DNA from: a bacterium
GTDB taxonomy: Bacteria > Ratteibacteria > UBA8468 > B48-G9 > JAFGKM01
Direction: 5' to 3'
DNA length: 14,455 nucleotides
NCBI GenBank assembly: GCA_023230585.1
Contig: JALNXB010000050.1
Location: forward strand, 1 to 14,455
This document shows positions 1 through 6,079 of the stretch, one piece after another. The notes under the pieces are model-generated. The model was not told the DNA's origin. It was given only the letters and a program-made list of their open reading frames with translations, and did no database searches. Both the position numbers and the translations under genes were made by a program. The stretch's first letter is position 1, and every line of letters begins with the position of its first letter.

Positions 1-48
1 GGGGTAGTTGGCAGGCTAAAAAAAATGAATAGCAGAGCGATAAAATAG
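1..48 (+). CDS. Possible 3' end of an upstream gene (partial)
   Basis: Reading frame 1 is open from the window edge and ends at TAG 46-48, giving about 15 residues (GVVGRLKKMNSRAIK). A competing frame 3 is open to TAG 30-32. Either could be the tail of an upstream gene, for instance the ATPase partner of the permease at 165, but the piece is too short to recognise. A terminator-like hairpin follows at 69-97. Confidence 0.2.
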   Translation, partial: GVVGRLKKMNSRAIK

Positions 49-68
49 GAAACGCCCCTTGTATGTCA

Positions 69-97
69 TTCCGGACTTGATCCGGAATCTCTTTTTT
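69..97 (+). terminator. Hairpin plus T-run, interspersed-repeat type
   Basis: Perfect 7-bp arms TTCCGGA (69-75) and TCCGGAA (81-87) enclose a 5-nt loop CTTGA, followed by a T-run at 92-97. The shape fits a rho-independent terminator for a gene ending before it. The same hairpin preceded by GTCATT is a familiar dispersed intergenic repeat in many bacterial genomes, so it may be a repeat copy that happens to serve as a terminator. Confidence 0.45.
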
Positions 98-164
98 ACT
101 ATCGCATCATAGGTGACAAAGCGGGTGGGAGAAGGCATAAAACGACAGATAAAAGAGGAAAAAA

Positions 165-902
165 ATGAAAAAATGGATAGCTTTCTGTAATATACTTTTG
201 AAAGATATTCGTACCTACTATTTAAAACCTCCCAATATAAGTTGGGGGATTATTTTTCCGCTTGCCTGGACAGGTATGTTTTTTATTAAATCAGGGCAAG
301 GTCTCGGCAGCTTACCAGAGTTACTTCCTGGGGTTATAGGAATTTCAATACTTTTTGGAACAACAAGTTTACTTTCGGTTACAATAACATTCGAAAAGAA
401 GAGCCGCTCATTTGAACGTCTGCTTCTTGCACCTATGTCTCTTGAACTGCTTATGCTTGCTAAAACTGCTGGAGCGATACTCTTTGGTATTATAAATGCT
501 TTCATACCAATTATTATGGCTTCTCTAATATTTTCTCTCTCTAAAATAGATTGGTTCACCTTAACACTAACAATAATCCTTATATCTATAAGTTCTACTT
601 TTCTTGGACTTTTTATTGCTGTTTCTGTGAGCGAAGTTTTTGAGGCACAAACTTTCTCAAACTTTTTCCGTTTTCCAATGTTGTTTTTATGTGGCTTATT
701 CTTTCCTATTTCCAAACTACCTGTCTTTCTAAAACCGCTTGCCTATATTATGCCGCTGACTTATGGGGCAGATTTACTTCACTTTTCTATCAACCAAACA
801 AGTTACATCCCAATAGAAGTCAACCTTCTTGTTTTAACTGGGTTTTGTGTTTTTCTTTTTCTTATTAGTTTAAGAAATATCAGACAAAACTGGATACAAT
901 AA
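165..902 (+). CDS. ABC-2 type transporter permease
   Basis: A 245-residue inner-membrane protein with six predicted membrane segments at about residues 26-42, 55-75, 101-125, 131-152, 167-184 and 219-236. Between segments 5 and 6 (about 179-205) it has the FFPIS..LP...LAY..PLTYG.DLL signature of ABC-2 permeases of the NodJ/DrrB type, which export polysaccharides, drugs or other small molecules. Length is normal for the family. The ATG at 165 follows a GAGGA ribosome binding site at 155-159. Such permeases need an ATPase subunit. None is visible here, so it probably lies upstream of the window. The substrate cannot be told from the sequence. The gene lies on the chromosome side of the tRNA-Leu fragment and so is probably host DNA rather than part of the island. 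Confidence 0.88.
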   Translation: MKKWIAFCNILLKDIRTYYLKPPNISWGIIFPLAWTGMFFIKSGQGLGSLPELLPGVIGISILFGTTSLLSVTITFEKKSRSFERLLLAPMSLELLMLAKTAGAILFGIINAFIPIIMASLIFSLSKIDWFTLTLTIILISISSTFLGLFIAVSVSEVFEAQTFSNFFRFPMLFLCGLFFPISKLPVFLKPLAYIMPLTYGADLLHFSINQTSYIPIEVNLLVLTGFCVFLFLISLRNIRQNWIQ

Positions 903-1238
903 TTTATTCCTTTCTGCCTTTGTGAGGACATACGAAGTAATCCTCAGGGGTTTACAATCAAGGTTGATAATTGAAAGCGTAAAGAAATGCACCCTTTTTT
1001 TGCCCTCTACCCTTGGGTTAATCCCTCCTCTCCTCTGGGGGAAAGGATGACAGGTGAGGGGGGCTTTTTGTTTTGTCTAATTTTTGTGTGCGAGTTTTAG
1101 GACAGAAGTTTTAGCGCAAGAAGGCGTTTTTTTAGCATGAGAAAAATGAAGTTACTGCTACTTTTCTGCCACCCTTGGAGGATTTTTCTCAGGAACTTAC
1201 AGAGGTCGAAGTTGCGTAACCCTTGATACACAAGGCAG
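903..1238. other. Non-coding stretch with degenerate dispersed repeats
   Basis: No convincing gene on either strand. Two repeat-like pieces stand out. TGAGGA (923-928) pairs with TCCTCA (941-946) around an ACGAAG-containing loop, resembling the widespread GCGAGGA...CGAAGCAATCC intergenic repeat. The stretch 1002-1069 resembles, on the minus strand, another common pyrimidine-rich intergenic repeat (CCCTCACC...CCCCCAGAGG). The minus-strand open frames that run from here through the tRNA fragment have no support as genes. Confidence 0.5.
1023..1074 (+). terminator. Weak terminator-like hairpin after the permease
   Basis: CCCTC (1023-1027) can pair with GAGGG (1056-1060), and TTTTT follows at 1065-1069. 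The stem is short and the loop long, and the segment belongs to a repeat-like sequence, so termination is only a possibility. Confidence 0.25.
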
Positions 1239-1295
1239 TGCGAGAGGGGGGAGTTGAACCCCCATGGGTCGCCCCACTGGATCCTAAGTCCAGTG
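1239..1295 (-). tRNA. 3' fragment of tRNA-Leu (UAG), likely attachment site
   Basis: Read on the minus strand, 1293-1277 forms an anticodon stem CTGGA/TCCAG with loop CTTAGGA, so the anticodon is TAG (1286-1284), leucine. A long class II variable arm GGG-GCGA-CCC follows (1275-1266), then a perfect T arm GGGGG-TTCAACT-CCCCC (1263-1247), then the acceptor 3' strand CTCTCGC (1246-1240) and discriminator A (1239). CCA is not encoded. Upstream of the anticodon stem no D arm with its GG pair can be found. A TGGAGAG at 1323-1317 would pair with only 5 of 7 acceptor bases. A block conserved from the anticodon stem to the 3' end is typical of the att site left by tyrosine-integrase elements in tRNA genes. 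The tRNA points left, so the element should lie to the right. The alternative is a decayed tRNA gene. Confidence 0.8.
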
Positions 1296-1430
1296 ATATA
1301 GAAAACAATACGAGGTCTCTCCATGCCAGAAATCTATTTAAACCTTTGTCAATCAAGCATTTATAAAGATTAATAGTCTTGTAAATATTTATAAAATTCT
1401 TCCTAAAAACAGCTGTATTTTTAAAAAAAA

Positions 1431-1460
1431 GGCATACTTTTGGCATACTTTTTGGCATAC
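1431..1460. repeat. Three phased GGCATAC direct repeats
   Basis: GGCATAC occurs at 1431-1437, 1442-1448 and 1454-1460, each followed by a T-rich spacer except the last, with start-to-start spacing of 11 and 12 bp. That is close to one helical turn, so the three copies would face the same side of the DNA. They lie about 135 bp inside the presumed element from the tRNA fragment, a position and layout like the arm or excisionase sites of tyrosine-recombinase elements. The function is inferred only. Confidence 0.6.
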
Positions 1461-1752
1461 ATAAAAAGTACTTTCGTCCTTGCCAATTAAAACTTGCCCA
1501 TATTTACCTACTCTCTCATTGGTGTTAAAACAGGCGAAGACAAGTTGATTGTTACTCTGTAATACTTCCCCAGAATATAGAAAATCTATTAATGTGTATA
1601 GAATGCCAGCGAAAGTAGATTTAAAAATTAAAAACCTGCGAAACACTTACACCTGTAGAAGCAATAGGTTAATTGTCTCCAAATTAAGATAAATTAAGGA
1701 ATTAAGGGTAGTGTTTACAGCGATAAAGCCAAAAGCATATAGTATAGACAGA

Positions 1753-1773
1753 ATATAATAGTGATTATTATAT
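1753..1773. repeat. Inverted repeat, 8-bp arms
   Basis: ATATAATA (1753-1760) and TATTATAT (1766-1773) are exact inverted copies around GTGAT. It could be an operator or a chance match in AT-rich DNA. No gene starts next to it. Confidence 0.4.
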
Positions 1774-2024
1774 GTAAAATCTCAATATATGTTTAATCAC
1801 AGATATATCCAGAGATAAAAAATAAAGCGTTCTTTTTACCTGTAAAGAGAAAGTGTAGTCCAGTTGATGATCGCTTGTTTTTGATATGCTGGTGCTAATA
1901 TTTTAAGGTAATACCGTTCAAGATAGCCTCGTAGCGATGCTTTCCGTTCTGTTCTCCATAAAACCGCATACTAAATTCAAAGTATATTAGTTTATAATCT
2001 GTAATGCCATTGTTTAGATAAATT

Positions 2025-2039
2025 CCTGTTTTAAACAGG
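2025..2039. repeat. Near-perfect palindrome CCTGTTT-T-AAACAGG
   Basis: Seven-base arms with a single central base. This is richer in G and C than its surroundings, so it is less likely to be chance than the AT-only repeats nearby. It lies about 90 bp upstream of the TATAAT box before hsdM and has the form of a dimeric repressor site. No regulator gene is visible in the window. Confidence 0.4.
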
Positions 2040-2123
2040 TTAATAATGGTAAGAAAAATCTTCTTTAATTAGTAAATCAGAAAAGTAATATATTAATAAT
2101 ATATGAGTACAAAGAAATATATG

Positions 2124-2158
2124 GGTAGTATATAATTTTTAAGATAAGGTAGTATATA
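2124..2158 (+). promoter_or_regulatory. Putative hsd promoter with 11-bp direct repeats
   Basis: GGTAGTATATA occurs at 2124-2134 and again at 2148-2158, 24 bp apart. The first copy overlaps a perfect TATAAT box at 2131-2136. The matching -35 position (about 2108-2113, TACAAA) is poor, so the promoter would need an activator or is only approximate. A pair of repeats over and after the -10 box could be the binding site of a regulator of the restriction operon. The start of transcription is inferred. Confidence 0.35.
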
Positions 2159-2191
2159 GGTTTTATGGTTAAATAACTTTCGGAAGGATTA

Positions 2192-2320
2192 ATGAGTCGA
2201 TATGTAAGATGCTTTTATCCTAATCTTGCTCGTTCTTTTACCTTTTCAGAAATAAAGTTTAATTCTTTTTATTTGTATTTTCTATACCATGCTGATAAAA
2301 TGAACAGCAGAAACAGATAA
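2192..2320 (+). CDS. Small ORF (42 aa) ahead of hsdM, possible leader
   Basis: ATG 2192 opens 42 codons ending at TAA 2318-2320, 44 bp before hsdM. It is preceded by GGAAGG at 2182-2187, the same ribosome binding hexamer as hsdM, at 4-nt spacing. The predicted peptide is rich in aromatic residues (SFYLYFLY at about residues 25-32) and basic at its end, and I recognise no family. It could be a real small gene, a leader peptide affecting hsdM translation, or a chance ORF. Only the ribosome binding site and position support it. Confidence 0.28.
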   Translation: MSRYVRCFYPNLARSFTFSEIKFNSFYLYFLYHADKMNSRNR

Positions 2321-2364
2321 GAAAAGTATATGTTAAACAGAATCCTTACAGGAAGGTGAGAGTA

Positions 2365-4788
2365 ATGGCAATTAAGAAAAGTCAATTGTATAGCTCTATA
2401 TGGGAATCTTGTAATGAATTGCGTGGTGGTATGGACGCTTCTGAGTATAAGGATTATGTTCTTGTTTTGCTTTTTGTGAGGTACGTGTCTGATAAATATG
2501 CTGATGAGAGGAATCCGCTTGTGGTTATTCCCGAAGGTGGGGGATTTAAGGATCTTGTAAAGCTCATAGGTAATACTAACATTGGAGAAGAGGTTAACAA
2601 GGTTTTGAGCAAGCTGGCAGAAGCCAATGGACTTAAAGGGGTTATTGATGTAGTTGATTTTAATAATGAGGATAAATTAGGGAAAGGTAAGGAGATGCAG
2701 GACCGCCTTTCTAACTTGATTACAATATTCAATAATTCAGAGCTTGACTTTAGCAAAAACAAAGCAGAAGGAGACGATCTTTTAGGTGATGCTTATGAGT
2801 ATCTGATGAAACACTTTGCAGTTGAATCGGGTAAAAGTAAAGGACAATTTTATACGCCTGCTGAAGTATCTCGTGTAATGGCTAAAGTGATTGATGCAAG
2901 TGAAGCTAAAGATAAAACCTGGACTGTTTATGATCCAACCTGTGGTAGCGGTTCCTTGCTTTTAAAGGTTGCAGACGAAACACCTCAAGGTATAGCTATT
3001 TATGGGCAAGAGAAAGAAAACGCTACTGCAACGCTTGCAATTCTCAATATGTGGCTACATGGCCAGCCAACAGCCGAGATAAAAAAAGGGCAAAGTACGT
3101 TATCTGATCCACTTTTTAAAGATGAGAGTGGCCAGTTGCGAACTTTTGATTACGTAGTAGCTAATCCCCCTTTTTCATATAAAGCATGGAGAAGCGGTTT
3201 TAACCCTGAAGATGACAAATATCAAAGATTTGATGGGTTCGGGATTCCACCAAAGAAAAATGGTGATTTTGCTTTCCTTCTACATATAGTAAGGTCTCTT
3301 AAAAGCACAGGTAAAGGTGCTGTTATTTTACCTCATGGAGTATTGTTCAGAGGTAATACTGAAGAAGATATACGGAAGAACCTTATTAAGCGAGGGTATA
3401 TTAAAGGCATTATAGGGTTACCTGCAAACCTTTTTTACGGTGTAGGAATCCCAGCTTGTATTGTAGTGCTTGATAAGGTAGAAGCTAATAGCCGAAAAGG
3501 AATATTTGTTATAGATGCTTCTAAAGGTTTCATTAAGGACGGCAATAAGAATCGCTTGCGTGAAAGGGATATCAGAAGAATTGTTGATGTATGGAAAGAA
3601 CAACTTGAGATCCCAAAATTTTCTCGATTTGTTGAGATGGGAGAGGTTGAGAAGAACGATTATAATTTAAATATCCCTCGTTACATAGATACACAGGAAG
3701 CTGAGGATATACAAGATATAGAAGCACATCTTAAGGGTGGGATTCCTAACGCTGATATTGCATCTCTCAACGCTTACTGGCAGGTATATCCTTCACTTAA
3801 AGAAGCGCTTTTTACAGAATTAAGAGAAGGATATAGCAAACTTTCCGTTTCACCTGATGAAGTAAAACAAACCATATTTTCTCACCAGGAATTTAGTAGT
3901 TTTCGTGGGACAATTATGAATAAATTTGAGTCTTGGCAAGAGGATGTTGTTGCTAAGCTTAAGGAACTTGGAGCTACAGATCGCCCAAAAGTTATTATAC
4001 AGAATATTAGTGATAAGTTGTTAAAAAAGTTTTCTGATACCCCGCTTGTAGATAAGTACGATATATACCAGTGTTTGATGACATATTGGGAAGAAGTAAT
4101 GCAAGACGACACCCATATTATTACTGCTGATGGTTGGAAGTCAGGAAAAGAGGTTGTTCGTCTGCGGAAAGGGGCAAAGGGGAAGGATATTGAAGGGTTG
4201 GAAGGCCTTTTAGGGCGTTTAATCCCTATTGGGTTGACTATTGAAACTTTTTTTGCTGATGAACAAAAGAAGATTGAAGGGCTGAATTCAGATCTTGAGC
4301 AGATTAAAGCTGAGATGGATGAGATGAGAGAAGAATATGGTGGGGAAGAAGGACTTCTTTCTGAAGTTATAGAGAATGATAAGATAACAGGTAAAAGCGT
4401 ACAGCAACGTATAAAAGAGATTAAAGACGATGCAGATTACTCTGATGAGATGGGAGTATTAGAAGAGTATGTTACTCTTATGAATAAGGAAGCGAAAACT
4501 AAAAAATCTATTAAAGATATGGTTAAGAGGTTAGAAGGCAAGGTGTTGCTTAAATATCCAGCGTTAACAGAAATAGATATTAAGACCTTTGTGGTTGAAA
4601 AGAAATGGATGTATGGGATTAAAAATCTTATAGAAGCAGAGGTAGATGCATTATCTCAAAAACTTGCCTCAAGAATAAAAGAGTTGGCTGACCGTTATGC
4701 TGATCCTTTGCCCTCTACAACAAAGGATGTCGAGGAGTTAACTGAAAAGGTAACCAATCACTTATTAAATATGGGGTTTGAAAGATAG
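2365..4788 (+). CDS. hsdM: Type I restriction enzyme, methyltransferase subunit HsdM
   Basis: N6-adenine methyltransferase subunit; with HsdS it methylates adenines in a two-part recognition site, using S-adenosylmethionine. Residues 1-160 are the helical HsdM N-terminal domain (MAIKKSQLYSSIWESCNELR, then RGGMDASEYKDYVL...). The catalytic domain follows, with the AdoMet-binding motif DPTCGSGS at about residue 190 and the catalytic NPPF at about 267. The protein has 807 residues, longer than the classic 500-residue HsdM. The extra C-terminal part (about 470-807) includes a charged coiled-coil stretch around residues 640-720 and belongs to the large-HsdM variety. I chose ATG 2365 over the in-frame GTG 2356 because GGAAGG (2351-2356) sits 8 nt before the ATG and overlaps the GTG, and because MAIKKS is the usual start. 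It is the first gene of the operon. Confidence 0.95.
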   Translation: MAIKKSQLYSSIWESCNELRGGMDASEYKDYVLVLLFVRYVSDKYADERNPLVVIPEGGGFKDLVKLIGNTNIGEEVNKVLSKLAEANGLKGVIDVVDFNNEDKLGKGKEMQDRLSNLITIFNNSELDFSKNKAEGDDLLGDAYEYLMKHFAVESGKSKGQFYTPAEVSRVMAKVIDASEAKDKTWTVYDPTCGSGSLLLKVADETPQGIAIYGQEKENATATLAILNMWLHGQPTAEIKKGQSTLSDPLFKDESGQLRTFDYVVANPPFSYKAWRSGFNPEDDKYQRFDGFGIPPKKNGDFAFLLHIVRSLKSTGKGAVILPHGVLFRGNTEEDIRKNLIKRGYIKGIIGLPANLFYGVGIPACIVVLDKVEANSRKGIFVIDASKGFIKDGNKNRLRERDIRRIVDVWKEQLEIPKFSRFVEMGEVEKNDYNLNIPRYIDTQEAEDIQDIEAHLKGGIPNADIASLNAYWQVYPSLKEALFTELREGYSKLSVSPDEVKQTIFSHQEFSSFRGTIMNKFESWQEDVVAKLKELGATDRPKVIIQNISDKLLKKFSDTPLVDKYDIYQCLMTYWEEVMQDDTHIITADGWKSGKEVVRLRKGAKGKDIEGLEGLLGRLIPIGLTIETFFADEQKKIEGLNSDLEQIKAEMDEMREEYGGEEGLLSEVIENDKITGKSVQQRIKEIKDDADYSDEMGVLEEYVTLMNKEAKTKKSIKDMVKRLEGKVLLKYPALTEIDIKTFVVEKKWMYGIKNLIEAEVDALSQKLASRIKELADRYADPLPSTTKDVEELTEKVTNHLLNMGFER

Positions 4789-4849
4789 CGGTTGCACTAA
4801 ATATAGATTGTTATACATATAAGACAACTTTACGATTGAGAAGAAAACA

Positions 4850-6079
4850 ATGGAACCAGATAAAGAGAAAATACCTAAAGGGTACAAATTAACTGAGGTC
4901 GGAGTTATTCCTGAAGATTGGATGATAAAAAATCTTGAAGAGTTTGGGATTCTAACTATGGGACAATCACCACCAGGCAACTCATACAGCTCAAACTACA
5001 GAGATATGCCTTTGCTCAACGGAGCTAAAGATTTAACAGAGAGTGGGATAATGATAACTCAGTATACAAATAAGCCGATACGTGTATCAAAAAGAGGTGA
5101 CTTACTGTTTTGCATTAGGGCTACCATTGGGAATCTGCAAATATCGGATAGAACATATTGTCTAGGGCGAGGCATTGCTGCTCTCACTGTAAATAAAAGC
5201 TTTAGTAAAATATTTGTAGCGTATGTATTGCGTGGTTTATTTGAATTTATGCGAAATCAATCTCAAGGTGGTGTGATTAAAGGATTAAAGAAAGATGAAT
5301 TAGCTGAAATTAAAGTATTTCTACCTGCATTAAAGCAAGAACAAACAGCTATTGCTGAGGTATTATCTGATGTTGATTCTCTTATTGATAATCTTGATAA
5401 GCTTATTGTTAAGAAGAAAGCTATCAAACAAGGCGTTATGCAGGAACTGCTTACAGGTAAGCGTCGTTTATCAGGTTTTAGTGGTAGGTGGGAGATGAAG
5501 CAGTTGGGGGAGATAGCTGAAATTTTTAAGGGGCAAGGATTATCTAAAGAGAAATTATCTTTATCAGGAGAGTACCCTTGCATTTTGTATGGGGAACTTT
5601 TTACAACATATAGTGAGAAAATTGATGAGGCATATAGTCGGACTAATTTTAAAGAAGGTAGATTGTCAGAGAGAGGAGATGTTTTAATGCCAGGGTCAAC
5701 AACTACAGTAGGAATTGATTTAGCTAAAGCTTCTGCTATATTGATTGACAATGTACAACTCGGAGGAGACATAAACATAATCCGACAACTGGGTAACTCA
5801 TCGTATAACTCTATTTTTCTCGCTTATTGTATAACCCACATTTATAAAAATCGTATAGCACAAAGAACTAAAGGAATCACCATTTATCACCTTTATGGTA
5901 ATGATTTAGTTGATTTAGAGATACTGATGCCAGAAATGTTAGAACAAACGGCTATAGCAACTATACTCTCAGATATGGATGCTGAGATTGAAGCGTTGGA
6001 AGAGAAGTTATCTAAGTATAAAATGCTTAAACAAGGAATGATGCAGGTTCTTTTAACAGGAAAAGTGAGGTTGATATGA
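4850..6079 (+). CDS. hsdS: Type I restriction enzyme, specificity subunit HsdS
   Basis: DNA-recognition subunit; it binds the two halves of the target through two target recognition domains and holds the HsdM and HsdR subunits. The 409-residue protein opens with the typical KIPKGYKLTEVGVIPEDW. TRD1 covers about 23-160, the central conserved helix about 161-206 (ending IKQGVMQELLTGKRRL), TRD2 about 210-360, and the distal conserved helix about 364-409 (ending KQGMMQVLLTGKVRL). The two helices are recognisable repeats of each other about 203 residues apart, as expected for a full-length HsdS. It starts 61 bp after hsdM with a weak GAGAAG ribosome binding site. Its stop overlaps the hsdR start (ATGA, 6076-6079), implying coupled translation. 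The recognition sequence cannot be read from the protein. Confidence 0.95.
   Translation: MEPDKEKIPKGYKLTEVGVIPEDWMIKNLEEFGILTMGQSPPGNSYSSNYRDMPLLNGAKDLTESGIMITQYTNKPIRVSKRGDLLFCIRATIGNLQISDRTYCLGRGIAALTVNKSFSKIFVAYVLRGLFEFMRNQSQGGVIKGLKKDELAEIKVFLPALKQEQTAIAEVLSDVDSLIDNLDKLIVKKKAIKQGVMQELLTGKRRLSGFSGRWEMKQLGEIAEIFKGQGLSKEKLSLSGEYPCILYGELFTTYSEKIDEAYSRTNFKEGRLSERGDVLMPGSTTTVGIDLAKASAILIDNVQLGGDINIIRQLGNSSYNSIFLAYCITHIYKNRIAQRTKGITIYHLYGNDLVDLEILMPEMLEQTAIATILSDMDAEIEALEEKLSKYKMLKQGMMQVLLTGKVRLI

Larger units (their letters stand above)
1297..2191. other. AT-rich region without a convincing gene
   Basis: About 0.9 kb between the tRNA fragment and the first small ORF. It contains the GGCATAC repeats (1431-1460), three AATTAAG copies (1682-1706), inverted repeats at 1753-1773 and 2025-2039, and paired direct repeats at 2124-2158. 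On the minus strand a 57-codon frame without an ATG at its start (2068 down to the stop at 1895) reads somewhat like protein in its last 25 residues (MRFYGEQNGKHRYEAILNGI, then four more residues and a stop). A second minus frame over the same bases also looks open. This may be a gene remnant, but I recognise no family. Confidence 0.45.

Noticed and set aside
218..715. 165-codon minus-strand open frame inside the permease gene
   Set aside because: Antisense shadow of a well-supported membrane protein.
1239..1323. Functional complete tRNA-Leu
   Set aside because: No D arm with the GG pair can be formed and the presumed 5' acceptor strand pairs at only 5 of 7 positions.
1097..1646. Minus-strand open frames over and next to the tRNA fragment
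   Set aside because: They owe their length to reading through tRNA sequence or AT-rich DNA, and show neither a ribosome binding site nor any recognisable domain.
1682..1706. Three AATTAAG copies as a regulatory or CRISPR-like array
   Set aside because: Uneven 10- and 8-bp spacing and very low complexity in AT-rich DNA; no longer repeat unit and no CRISPR-associated genes.
5263..5778. 171-codon minus-strand open frame inside hsdS
   Set aside because: It is the antisense shadow of a clear HsdS coding sequence, with no ribosome binding site or family resemblance.
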